Shown one piece after another: positions 1-10,498 of a DNA stretch of 64,000 bases. Within the stretch, counting starts at the first letter, position 1, and every line of letters begins with the position of its first letter. This stretch comes from Zygnema cylindricum. Taxonomy: Eukaryota; Streptophyta; Zygnematophyceae; Zygnematales; Zygnemataceae. Made by a program: the position numbers and the translations under genes. The notes under the pieces were generated by a model. It saw nothing but the letters and a program-made list of their open reading frames with translations, searched no databases and had not been told where the DNA came from. The stretch is from the NCBI GenBank assembly GCA_037447655.1, contig JBBHKE010001623.1:67949-131948 (forward strand), read 5' to 3'.

Positions 1-292
1 ACAATTTAGACTATCTGGATAAGACTACCGGTTATTGCGGGTGTGACAAATGGCAGGTACCAGGATCAAATCTTGGACCTGGCAAAACTATCTTTTAGAG
101 AAAACCCCCTATAAAACAACTGTCTGTCTCCCTCTAGACAGCACAAGCAGCCATGGCTAACTCCTCCTCCAGTCTTCAGTGACTGCGACAAGTGTGGGGA
201 CTTGAGGAGGAGTTAGAGGCAGGCTGTCAATATCTACTATTTTGCTTTTTATTTTGCAATCTCTATACCTAGAAAATACTTGAATTCCAACA
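1..292 (-). mobile_element. copia-type LTR remnant, cut by window edge
   Basis: The right end reads as an LTR terminus on the minus strand (TGTTGGAATTCA starting at 292), followed by the TATTTTCTAGGT stretch also found near the starts of the LTRs of elements A and C. It contains the tRNA-like/hairpin module described separately. No internal element sequence lies next to it, so it is a solo or truncated LTR. Confidence 0.6.
8..243 (+). ncRNA. candidate LTR-antisense Pol III unit 1 (tRNA-like head + hairpin)
   Basis: An A-box-like TGGATAAGACT (16-26) and B-box-like AGGATCAAATC (62-72) lie 46 bp apart, which is tRNA spacing. An 18-bp hairpin stem follows at 157-216: CTAACTCCTCCTCCAGTC pairs with GACTTGAGGAGGAGTTAG around the loop TTCAGTGACTGCGACAAGTG. 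A TTTT run follows at about 240. The parts are seen in the sequence; transcription by RNA polymerase III is inference. Confidence 0.4.
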
Positions 293-300
293 CATCATTC

Positions 301-655
301 TGTGTTGACCGTTGAAATTCCGTTTTTCTTCGCGAACAGCCGATTGCAAAACGACATTTAATTTTGTCCGTTGAAATCAAATGTTGTTTCATTCATTTCG
401 TGCGGTACCACACGTTTTCATGTTTTGTTTCATCCCGCTAGGCGCTAAATGGAAAATGTCGTCGCGTAATTATTTAAATACTTATCAAATACAATATAGA
501 TATTGTTTCATCAAGATCTATCGGATAAGGTGGACTGCTACTCCGTACGGCTGTTGTTCGGAGGTCACATCAGTTGTCGGTGACTACGACAAGTATGAGA
601 ACTGTACGATGCTCATAGGCTGACTAAGAAGATAAAATATAAAATAACATTTTTC
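301..655 (-). mobile_element. truncated LTR of element-D family
   Basis: Extended similarity to the element D LTR (about 50260-50710), including the shared GTTGAAATCAAATGTT and TTTCGTGCGGTACCACA blocks. The A-box/hairpin module is present but the part between the B box and the hairpin is shortened. The hairpin is at 571-604 (CAGTTGTC against GAGAACTG). The right end is near TTTTTCAAC at about 650. Confidence 0.6.
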
Positions 656-2360
656 AACTATTTAACATTTAATTGGTATGTTTGTAAAATCTTTGACGAT
701 TTTACTCATATTATTTTACACCTTTGTACCTCTCAAATCGGAACACGTATGTGAAAGCCTATTTATAGAAGCTACCCGCTAGCACCAAGTCCTAAATACT
801 ACAAAGGAATGAAGACTCCATGGTCAAACTGCGATGGTTAAACCATCTAAGTACAACTAATAATGCTGTCCATACAATTATAGATTCGTCTTGACGGAAC
901 CCCGGATCCAGGGTACGTTCCGGTGTAAAAGAAACTTAGTCTTGTTACTGTTGTTTTTAGTGAATATTCTACGTTGTACTTTTCAAAGTGGTGCGATGTT
1001 AGAAAAAAATTGTTGCTTTATTTTTGATTACGTCAAATCTGTGAGGGTTGTGGTTTAAAGTTCATCAACTTGGAGTATGGTTGCCGGAAGGTATAACCGA
1101 TTTGAAGTTTCCAATATTGCTTATTTGAAAACTATATATTTTGAATCATGTGGTTCATGCTGTTTTTTAACATTTTTCGTTAGCAGTTTTTAGCAAAAAC
1201 ATCGTTGAAATGTTAGCAAAGACATTGAAGCACTATATGGAGGTGTCGTATTTAAATTCTAAGTGCTAATTCTGGTGAACCGCATGACGTTTTCAACCTT
1301 TTTTCCTTTTCCATACATCAAGAGTCGAAAACCATGGTTAGGATTTAGGGCACCACAATGAACATGGCTGTAAAATTTGCAACAAATTTTGATTTCTGAA
1401 GCTACATGCATCAAAATTCTGAATAACGGAGGATTGTGCCTGAACTGTAACATTTTAGTAAGTGTTTAGACGTTTTTTGAGACCTTGCCGTAAGTTAACA
1501 ATTTACGCACTTTACAAACGTGACCTGCCAAAATCCTGAATTCTGAAAGGGTAAGCCGTACTGTAAGGCTGAGATATTTTTCCCAGGATATTATAAGGAG
1601 GCCCCACAGTTTCGTACGGCTGCCGTCAGCCTCCGGACAAAGGTGCCGCAAAATCGACACGATTATGCTTCTGGGGCAGAAAACATTTCGAAAAAAAAAG
1701 TTTGCCGTTCGCACATGCTAATGAGTAATGACTAATGACATACCAGTTGTATGACATGTACCTGGTCATGACTCGATGAAGAACCAAGAAATCTTTTAAA
1801 TTTGTCCGTGACTCCGTGCAACTAAAATGGATTTTGATTTGATACGGAACTTCGATCGTACACTTTAATAGGAAAACCGAGTAGACGTGACGGCTAGAAC
1901 GTGACAACCGCCAACGGATATCGCTACCCAAAGTGTACGACACTGGCTTTAACACGTAGCTCAGGCTATATGTACCACCTTATTTGATTACTTGAGCGTT
2001 ATTAACTTATTATTGTGTTTCCATGTTTACATGTTCCTTTCCACCTTTAGGGCGAGTGGCCCTAACATTGGCGACGTCGCCTAGGCTCGCCTTATCTGCG
2101 AACCGGACTGTAGGTGGAAACTGAATTCAGTACCGACGGTAACTGAACCTAGGTTTTGCAATATACGTATTTTGAACGCATGCATAATCCTTGGCACATC
2201 CCTCCTTGCGGAGACTGTAAAGCAAAATCAGTACTATGACGCTTAGTTGAGTGGGTTTTTATGTCGGGCCATCTGGGTACTGATTCAGAAGTTTTATAAT
2301 TATTGTTTAAGCTTTCGTTCGCCTTGAAAGGAAGTCCTTTCCTGGCCTTGTTCAGCGGCC
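656..2360. other. intergenic, upstream of the sigma factor gene
   Basis: No convincing gene. One small palindrome, GATGGTTAAACCATC (833-847), resembles the 3'-terminal hairpin of the LINE fragments at 7955 and 40347 and may be a LINE-tail scrap. The sigma gene promoter and 5' UTR should lie in the right half, but I see no decisive TATA element. Confidence 0.5.
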
Positions 2361-5300
2361 ATGGCGGTTCCTTCAAGTGCGGTGTTCTCTGCTGCCTCTG
2401 GAGCTCCAGCCGTTCTTGCGGGTGGCTCTATTGGCGAAGCTGGCAATGGATTTTCTGGTAAGTCTGGGATGCTTATTTCGTTCTTGTTTCCAGTTTTTGC
2501 TCTTTCCACGTAATTGGACCAGGAATTGAATTAACTAGCAATTGATGCACATTTTTTGTGTTACTACTATGTTTTATAGCCTAGACGTTGCAGTATTGTT
2601 ATTTGAAAACCTAAAGCTATAATATGTAATCAATCATTTCCTCCTATGACCTTGTAATTGTTTCCAGAACAAACTGGAACCAAACTTTCTCTCCTCGTTT
2701 CTTCCGTGAAAAACATAGAGCTGTATTCTGTTCTGTACTTTCTTCAATTATTTGACCTCCGTATATGAGCTTGACCTTCTGATTGTATCCGGAAGGAACT
2801 GGAACATAACTCTTCTGCTACCTTTTTTTTTTTTCAACATAACGCCATTCTGCTGTACGAATTCCCAGCAATAACTTAAATAACAAATAGTACCATCCGT
2901 CACAATTTTTCTCCAGTCGTAGAAAAAACAGCTGACAGATTTCAAACGAAAGGTTTGGTGCTAGATCTCTGAGTCTGAGAGCATCATGTTGCTTCATCTT
3001 CCTGTTTCTTCTCATTAAATTATGGCAAGAGTTTAACCCTGCCTGTTTCACATACACCTCTGATTTCTTCCTCCTGGGTTTACTTTCAGCAAGTTTCTCC
3101 TTTATGTATTCCTCCACATGTCTAAGACACTCTGACCGTGAACTTTCAGCCAGAAATGGCATTGCGTCAGCATCTTCATCGCAGAACCCCGGAAAGCCTA
3201 AATTTTCTACCACAAGGTGATTTCCCTTTTTGTTAACCCAAACTTGGAGACAATTTCTCTGAAATTCCGTACTCTTTCAGCTGATTTCGTGTTTCTCTCC
3301 ATTCAACATCAAATCTAAGCATGCAGAATGCTCCAATTTAAGAATGGCTGATGAATTGCTCAGGACCAGCCTGGAATCATATCCTAGATTTATTATGAAC
3401 ATGAATTATTCAAACTTTATCTGGGATTTTCTGGTTCAGTTGCCAAATTTTGCAACAGGCTCATCCGAACATACTTATATTCCTCTTTCGCATTTAGCTT
3501 ATTCTCAACCACGGTGTCTTGCAGGCGGGCTGTTTCCTTGAGTGATTGTTCCCCCACCACCAGAGTCATGGCAAGCCATAGCATGGCGGCTGTGTTAGTC
3601 AACAGCTTTGACCGTCTGAGCCTCGCTACAACGGACAGCGCTACAGCCCAGGCTGCTGCAGCAGAAGCAGTAGCGCTTGCAAGAGCTGCGGCTAAGGCTG
3701 CCAGGGAAGCAGCTGATTTTGCACGCTTGCAACTGGTGCCAGCTGGCAGTTACATGACATCACCAGAGGAAACTCACCATGAGACTTTATCCAGCCGGCG
3801 GGCAGGCTCAATTCAAGCAGTCCCTGTGAATTCAGTGAGGTATTCCAGTCAGTTGAAGGAGTCTCAGGGATCCTTGAGGAAAACGGATGTGGAGGAGATT
3901 GGTAGTAGACGTGATACGAAGAGTGAATTGAAAGGCAGGAGTTCGCTGGATGCAGCATCATTGATGGAGGAGGCATTTGAAATGAATCAAGTGGAGGCAG
4001 AATCAAAAGCCGATAATGATGCTCCTGTTGTGTCATTCTCGGGGTTATTGTCTTCGTCCAATCAACATCAGGTCGTTGTTAGGTCAAAAAAGCGAGCAGA
4101 ACGTCTTCAACGGAGAGAGAGGGCGTCTGATAAGGTTGGTAGAGTCGCAAAGAGTCGAGAAGCAGTTGTTACAGCAAAACGACCGCCAGGGCCTCAGGGG
4201 ACAGACCAGTATCTGTACAACCACATTGGAAAGTCCAAATTGCTGACAGCTGTTGAAGAGGTGGAGCTCTCCAAATGCATTCAAGTGAGTGGTTCCTCAC
4301 CTTTGTTTTTAGGTGCAGTTGTAAGGTCCGAATGAATTTGCAACTTTGGTTGGTGCGAGTTTATTTGAGGCGCTGACCGATTTTGACCAATTGTGATTGT
4401 GCATTTTAATTGTAAGTTAATGTTGGAGGTTGTTGGTGAGATTGTTATTTGGAGTCTTTGACTATTGGGCCGATACTGTCAAACGATTCAGTGTGTGATC
4501 TATAGTTAGGAAGATCTACAACTAGTTAAGATGTTTTTCCTCTGCGACATTGAACTTAAGGAGGGAAGGACCAATCATCAGAAAAGCTGTGCAATTAGCG
4601 ATAGTTTAGACTGATTTTTTTTTTATTTGTTTTTTTTCTTCCAGGATCTGATGAAGCTAGAGAGGTTGAAAGCCACGTTAGAGGAACAAATTGGGCGTGA
4701 GCCTAATCCACAGGAATGGGCTCAGGCAGTTGGAATTACTACCAGTGAATTAAGACGTAGAGTGAGTAAGGGGAGAGAGAGTAAGAACACCATGGTGATG
4801 AGCAATCTGAGGCTTGTTTATTCCATTGCGAAAAAGTATAGTGGTCGAGGTGTCGCTTTGGAGGATCTTGTTTCGGTAAGTCTTTTATTGGACCTATCTG
4901 GACATGAAAAGCTTCATTGCAACTTGTAATGAGTATTTATGGTTTTGCTTGATCGTAAGTCAGATATAGATATAAACGAGTCAGGCAGGTATAAAGTTGA
5001 GACATGGAATGTGAAGTCATCTATTCTTTTACTGATCGTCGTTGTTCTAGGTCTCCAAGCCCTATAATGGAATTCTTCTACTATTTTTGCCGCTTAGTGT
5101 TTTTTAGAGTGGGGCTTTTCTATATTTAACAGTTGTTTTTAAATACAACAAGCCTGTGGTTGTTTGATTTGGCCTTGCAATTTTTTTGATGATGTATAAC
5201 ACTTTTGTAAAGTAGTTGTTTCTATATGTTTCCACTTCCAATCACATTGTGAAGAGGGTTTATGCAACTTCATGTATGATGTCTTCTTAATGACTTAATT

Positions 5301-6789
5301 ACAGTTGGCAGTCTTGTTCTGTTCTTGTCTGAGGTTGATTATTGACTCACTTCGAACATTTTACAAATTGGATTTTCAGGATGGTTGCAAGGGTCTGATC
5401 CGTGGTACGGAAAAGTTTGACCATTCGAAAGGATTTAAATTTTCCACATATGCACATTGGTGGATCAGACAGGCTATTACTCGTTCAATCACAGACCAAG
5501 CTCGTACAATCAGACTCCCAGTAAGTAATCCTCATGTATTCAACATTATATCGCTAATCATGAAATGTATTAGTCACTGAATTATAACACGAGATAGAAT
5601 CTTTCAGTTTGTTGAGAGGACTGGTTAAGGTTTTGGTCAAGATCCTAGGTCCTGGACCAGATGGAGCCGAAAAGTAATATGTTGCTGTCACGGATGGATA
5701 TTCTCATTTCTCTTTCTTCCCGGTTATCTTGGCTCTCAAGCAGTGAAAGATGTGTACAGAGGGGAAACTGTGGGAAATTGAGGCTGACTTTTTTTGAGGC
5801 TGGATGCTTTCCTTTCTTGATGTATAGGGTCACTTATATGAGACATTATCTCGTATTACAAAGGCGAGAGAGATGTTGTATGAGGAATACGGGCGGGCTC
5901 CCACAAGTGAGGAGGTTGCAGAACTGGTGGGAATCAGCCAACATAAGTATATGACAACCATGAGAAGTATCCGACAGCCAGTTTCAATGGAGACAACTGT
6001 TGGACAGGAAGGAGAGGAAACTCTCGGGGTAAGAAGTTGCCTCAACCTACAGGGAACTGGCTGAAATGGAGCTATGATTTTTTTTTTCTTTTTTTTCGTG
6101 GTCTCACTGTTTTTGAACAGTAGGTTGCGTAATTTTCTGTCTGATAACTGCTGTTTTGAAAATAGTAACCAGCTTGCTTCAAGCCACCTAAATTATTTGG
6201 TTTGCATTCTCTCTCTCTCTCTCTCTCCCTCTCTCTCTCTCTCTCTCCCTCTCTCTCTCTCGCTCTCTCTCTCTCACACACACACTGCGCATGTGTGCTC
6301 ACTACCTTTTGTTTTTAACCTTTTGCCTAGGTGGAGAAGATTTCATTTGAAAAGTTGTTAAATTGTTGAAGCAGTCACTGTCACCTTTTATAGGAGTTTC
6401 CAGTTTTGATTCATGTTCTCAACTTTTATTAATGTTTCTGGATGTTTGACCTAAATTAACTCTTGTTTTAAGCCGTCTTTTTTGGAGCACTGCAGGAGAT
6501 TCTTGTTGACCCAAGTCATGAAGAGGATGCTCGAACAGATTTCATAACCAATCAGCTTCTCCGGGCAGACATAGAAAATGTTCTTCACACTCTAAACCCT
6601 CGAGAACAAGATGTTTTACGACTTCGTTATGGCCTCGATGATGGTTACCAACGTACATTGGAGGAGGTCGGAAACTTATTCAGAGTTACCAGAGAGAGGA
6701 TTCGACAGATAGAAACCAATGCATTACGTAAGTTACGACAGCCTTCGAGAAGTAAAGTCCTTCGCGAGTATTCTGTTTCAAATTCATGA
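2361..6789 (+). CDS. SIG: plastid RNA polymerase sigma factor (sigma-70/RpoD family), six exons
   Basis: Directs the plastid-encoded, bacterial-type RNA polymerase to promoters. Proposed exons: 2361-2457, 3440-4284, 4645-4875, 5380-5520, 5828-6028, 6496-6789. All introns are GT-AG and in phase, giving about 602 residues. Exon 1 ([16 protein letters not shown]...) plus the start of exon 2 looks like a plastid transit peptide. Exon 2 also has an Ala-rich helix (about residues 105-135) and the start of the conserved core, [15 protein letters not shown]. Exons 3-4 hold region 2 ([16 protein letters not shown], then [17 protein letters not shown]). Exon 5 holds region 3. Exon 6 holds region 4 with the promoter -35 helix-turn-helix ([20 protein letters not shown]). 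The core most resembles SIG2-type factors, but I do not fix the subtype. The exon 1 to 2 join is the least certain: without it, the ATG at 3568 would be the start. No disabling change is seen. Confidence 0.92.
2818..3213 (-). other. unidentified open frame antisense in sigma intron 1
   Basis: The 131-codon frame has gene-like composition in its first ~95 residues ([19 protein letters not shown], then a Lys/Arg-rich part with [13 protein letters not shown]) and low complexity at the end. I recognise no family. It could be a captured gene fragment or retrocopy in the 982-bp intron, or chance. Confidence 0.25.
6210..6287. repeat. CT/CA microsatellite in sigma intron 5
   Basis: Nearly pure (CT)n with short interruptions, ending in CACACACACA. 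It lies wholly in the intron between exons 5 and 6. Confidence 0.9.
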
Positions 6790-7530
6790 TCTCTTTGTCG
6801 CGAAGGCGTTTCTTTCTGTTTGTCTTTTTCGGTTTTACAGGTAACCAACACTAGTGAAAGAATAGTGAAACTTCGTTTGATGGCTTATACCGACTCAAGA
6901 AAATCAACTTTAGGTTTCTGTGGCAAAATCATTTAATTTGTATAGAGCGATTACTAAGTAGGATTGTTGTATCAAATGGGAAAAAAATATCGTTTTTAGG
7001 TTTTGTGATGATGGCAAAGATGTTTATTTGCAATCATGTGAAGGGCAGCTTCCTTTATTCTTTGTCATTCCTTTGGGTTATTCAAAATCGTCTTTTCTTT
7101 TTTAGACACAAAAGGACTGTTTTTGCTATTTATGTCCTGTGGCTGTAGAATGCGTGATACTTGTATTGTAAATGAGTTGTTTTATTTTATACATTTTTGA
7201 ATAATTGACGTTCACCTTCATTAGTTTCAAAATTTTCTGAGGTACATGCGCAATTTTGTGGTTCTGACACGGTTTGCCCGTGAGGATATATGAACTAGTA
7301 ATAAAATCTTACAATAAGAAAGTGGGAAGCGGAAAACGCAGACAGAGGAAAGCCATACAAAACCACTCAACCAAATAGGATCATAACAGAAACAGGTGAT
7401 AAACATTATGGAAAAAAAATGAAAACAAAACGATAAATACTTTTTAATTGCATTAATGTTCGCAAGTTGATGACACCTGTCCAGACCAAATCCGAAACCC
7501 CCAATAATCAGAATAGCTTGATGTGCATAT
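6790..7530. other. sigma factor 3' UTR and following spacer
   Basis: AT-rich sequence after the TGA at 6787. T-rich stretches at about 7090-7200 would suit poly(A) signals, but no single site is decisive. No other gene is seen. Confidence 0.5.
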
Positions 7531-7534
7531 TCTG

Positions 7535-7925
7535 TGTATGAGGGAGGATAGGGATAGGGGAGAGGGAGAGGTGAGGGAGAGAGGAAAGGGAGATGGAGAG
7601 GGAGAGAGGAGAGGAAAGAGTGAAAGGAGGGAGAGAGGAGAGGAAAGAGGGGAGGGAGAGGAGAAAGAGTTGAAGGAGAGGAAGAGAGGAGAGGGGGAGC
7701 AAAGAAAAGAGAAAGAGAAAAAGCGTGAGAGAAGAGAGGGGAGAGGCGAGGGAGAGAACAGAGGGAGAGGAGAGGGAGAGGGAGAGGAAGAAAAAAAGAG
7801 GAGAGAGAGAAAGGAGAAAGAAAAGAGGGAGTGAGGAGAGGGAAAGAGGAGAGGGAGAAAGGAGAGGGAGGGGAGAGAAAGAAAGAGAGAGAAGAGAGGA
7901 GAGGAGGAAAGGGAGAAAGGAAAGA
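7535..7925. repeat. GGGAGA/GAGAGA purine tract
   Basis: About 390 bp of almost uninterrupted purines on the plus strand. The long open frames reported on either strand here are composition artefacts. Confidence 0.9.
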
Positions 7926-7947
7926 GTACACACACAGGATATATTAA

Positions 7948-8530
7948 AATGCACGATGGTAAACCATCTGAGTTCGGGGGTACAAAAGGGGTGGCATGGC
8001 CGAAACTGAAAAATTACCAGCAAGGGAATAAAATAACAGCACAACAAGAATAAAAACAAAAAGAAAACAACAACCAAGAAAATAAAAGCACCCAAACTCA
8101 AAATGAAAAGCACGACAATTGACAAAGCCAGAACTACAACTCCAACCCCAACCTAATTAAATTACTACGAAAAGCAACCCCGTAAGTCCCCCCATCCCGG
8201 GGGAGCACGTTGAGGGAGTTCCGGAACCCGGCTACGATCGATAGCTGCAACAGCCGATCGGAGGAGAATAAAAGCTTGCACTCGTTGTAAAGCCATAGAT
8301 AAGCGTTGACGATAAAAAGAAGTAAGGACTGAAGGAGGAGGGCTCCCTGGTCCTCGGCGCTCGAATGCACGTCGAGCGTAAGTACGGAGAAACTCGTCCA
8401 TTGCAACACCTAGACAACCAAAGATCTCGACCGCCATCGGAATAAAGTCATCCATAGGGTCCCGGTGGGCATAATCACGCTCCTTCGCCTTAGCGGCATC
8501 ACGAGCCGCTACCCCAACATGTCGAGCCGC
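7948..8530 (-). pseudogene. non-LTR retrotransposon 3' fragment (C-terminal domain)
   Basis: The minus strand from the N gap leftward encodes ARHVGVAARDAAKAKERDYA, then FIPMAVEIFGCLGVAMDEFL. The same block ends the copy at 40.3-40.9 kb, and its start matches the end of the LINE at 46.0 kb. The K-E-R-D-Y plus FIP(M)AVEIFG arrangement sits where site-specific LINEs carry a PD-(D/E)XK-like endonuclease (inference). The 3' end carries the palindrome GATGGTAAACCATC at 7955-7968. The fragment is cut at the N gap. Confidence 0.7.
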
Positions 8531-8540
8531 NNNNNNNNNN
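8531..8540. other. assembly gap (10 N)
   Basis: Ten Ns separate the LINE fragment from an LTR remnant. The join and true distance are unknown. Confidence 0.99.
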
Positions 8541-8843
8541 CAACTTAGCATTGGTCCTAGTCTATTAGGATAAAGCTGACCGCTACCGGTCAACTTGACG
8601 AACCGCAGGTACCGGTATCAAATCTCTGGTCCGTCAAGTATGTTTTTAGTAACCTACTAAAAATAGCTGTTTGTTGAACTAAGGCAGCCATGGATCAACC
8701 TCTCTCTCTTACCTTCAGTGACTACAACAAGTATGGGAGTTAGAGAGCGGAGGTGGAGGCAGGCTGTCCGTCCTTTTTCTTTTTCCTTTTATAAAAACAT
8801 ATTTAAACCTAGAAAATACTCCAGAAATCGATAAATTTCAACA
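8541..8843 (-). mobile_element. copia-type LTR remnant
   Basis: Ends on the minus strand in TGTTGAAATTTATCG at 8843, preceded by the same TATTTTCTAGG block as the other LTRs. Contains the A/B-box and hairpin module. Confidence 0.6.
8558..8778 (+). ncRNA. candidate LTR-antisense Pol III unit 2
   Basis: A-like box TAGGATAAAGC (8566-8576), B-like box GGTATCAAATC (8614-8624), hairpin 8699-8753 with loop core CAGTGACTACAACAAGTATG and stem CTCTCTCTTA against TTAGAGAG, then T runs at about 8770. Spacing and order match unit 1 although most bases differ. Confidence 0.4.
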
Positions 8844-9480
8844 CATACATCACTTAATTCCCAATCTGTTTTTCTCGCGTCAATCTCCGCCGTTTACTAT
8901 TCAAACTCCATCTGTGTCTTAACCACGATCTGTATTTTTTGCGTCAATTCCTGCCGTTAAGTATTTTTTTTTCCTTAAATATTCTTTTTCTCTTTCGATC
9001 TTTAGCCGATTTCACCCCATCAATCTCCGTCGTCCATTGCTATTATTAATGATTATTATTGTTAATCATCGGTGTTTTCATTATTTTTTTGAGTAATAGT
9101 GATTGTAATAATGATTTTTGTTATTATTAAAATGGGCACCAATTTTTTTTGTACCAAAAAAGAAAAGCAATTCAGAAAAACTTAGTTTCCATATGGGCAA
9201 GTGTATTGTTGAATAACTAAAAATATGAGAAACACTTTTTATGATTTTTCAAATACTGTATTAAAACAACTTAAGTTACAATTGATTATAACTAATGTGG
9301 AGAAGATAAAACATTTATCACTATTGATATGAAAAATTAAGCGGTTTCTATTTCCTTGTATTAAACTAGTGTAAAATCAATCTGGTCAAAAAACTAAAAT
9401 TTATTGATTTACTTTGACCGAAAAAATGATAATCTATATTCCTTTTAAGGTAGTGGGAGGATAAGAGTAACATTTGTATT
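8844..9480. other. AT-rich spacer
   Basis: No gene or clear repeat seen. There are many short T/A runs, including an ATTATTATTG-type stretch at about 9040-9130. Confidence 0.5.
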
Positions 9481-9485
9481 GTAAC

Positions 9486-10483
9486 TGCTGAAATCCCTAG
9501 ATTTAGGGGAGGTATTTACTAGGTCTTAATTAAAATAAGAAAGAAAATAAAAGAAGAGGCAACTTGCCTCCACCTTCTCTCCCAGACCCACATACTTGTT
9601 GTAGTCACTGAACGAAAGAGAGGGCGGTGGAGCCATGGGTGCCTTAGCTCCATAGGCAGGGCTTAAGAGTGACCTAAGTCACTCTCAACCAAAAAGGTTG
9701 AGTCCGGCAAGACTCAAACCTCTGACCGGTAGGGCGAGGCGTAGCCGTCAACCCTTACTAGTCTGCCGTAATAGTCCGTTAGGATACATAGGTTTCGATA
9801 GCTATTTAAACAATAGATAGACGACTAATCCGATTAACGAAATTACAAATAGGATACATAGAAACTAGTTGGGAAATTAAGTGCGCACGAAACAAATGTA
9901 TCGGACATTTGTTTTGAACGGCTAGGAACTAAAGCCGACTTAGATCCGACAGCTCACATCATCGCCGAGATCATGGAATGACCGCTTTGGCGGTTTGCGG
10001 ATGTTACATATCCTAGCAACACGTGGCAATATATCATTGGGAAGCCGTAATCCTAGGGAGCGTGAGGACAAGTCCGAAGAAGACAAGCGTCCATTCCATG
10101 GCCTTGTCGTACACAGGCCGTACAGAAAGTATATCGGCCATGGTACTTTTCAGTACTATAAAGTCTTCTGATTGGTCTCGTATTTTAGTAGATAGGGGTT
10201 GTGAGAGGGTTTGGGACTTAGTGGATTGAGGAGGTAGCCACCTCTCTCCTAAGAAGCTTGTATAAATATTGGCATCTTTGCCGCTTGATAATTAATCCCC
10301 TGGTAAGGCGATTTCAGTGATTCTTTTTGCTGTTGACTCAGGGGAGTCTAGACTGCACAGGGGTGCAGTCAAGTTATCTATTTATCTGCTAGGATCGCAG
10401 TTGCTTTCGTTGAAAGTGAGCTAGTCAAAAAACTACCTAGAGGCTTCCTCATTCTTCGTCCAAATGGAGGACACTGGATTGCA
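9486..10483 (+). repeat. 5' LTR of element A
   Basis: Starts TGCTGAAATC and ends GGATTGCA. Likely promoter TATAAATATT at 10261-10270. An in-frame-looking ATG (10463) sits 21 bp before the LTR end, mirroring element D where gag starts inside the LTR. Carries the antisense tRNA-like/hairpin module. Confidence 0.93.
9544..9768 (-). ncRNA. candidate LTR-antisense Pol III unit 3 (element A 5' LTR)
   Basis: On the minus strand: A-like box at about 9751-9761, B-like box GGTTTGAGTC (9711-9720), hairpin 9565-9634 with stems CTCCACC/GGTGGAG and CTCTC/GAGAG around loop core CAGTGACTACAACAAGTATG, then an A/T run at 9544-9552 that would be the terminator. Transcription is inference. Confidence 0.4.
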
Positions 10484-10498
10484 TGTTATGGGCCCACC
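10484..10498 (+). promoter_or_regulatory. primer-binding site, half-tRNA type
   Basis: TGTTATGGGCCCACC follows the LTR end with no gap. GTTATGGGCCCACC is the reverse complement of the anticodon stem-loop of plant initiator tRNA-Met (GGTGGGCCCATAAC), rather than of a tRNA 3' end. Internal initiator-tRNA priming is known from Drosophila copia and yeast Ty5. Confidence 0.85.

Noticed and set aside
157-216. LTR hairpin as a hammerhead ribozyme (retrozyme)
   Set aside because: The hammerhead core (CTGATGA and GAAA) is absent; the conserved part is the loop AGTGACTRCRACAAG, not a three-way core.
7227-8125. Long minus- and plus-strand open frames around the purine tract
   Set aside because: They are Ser/Leu/Pro or Arg/Glu/Gly runs imposed by the GGGAGA repeat, in several frames at once.
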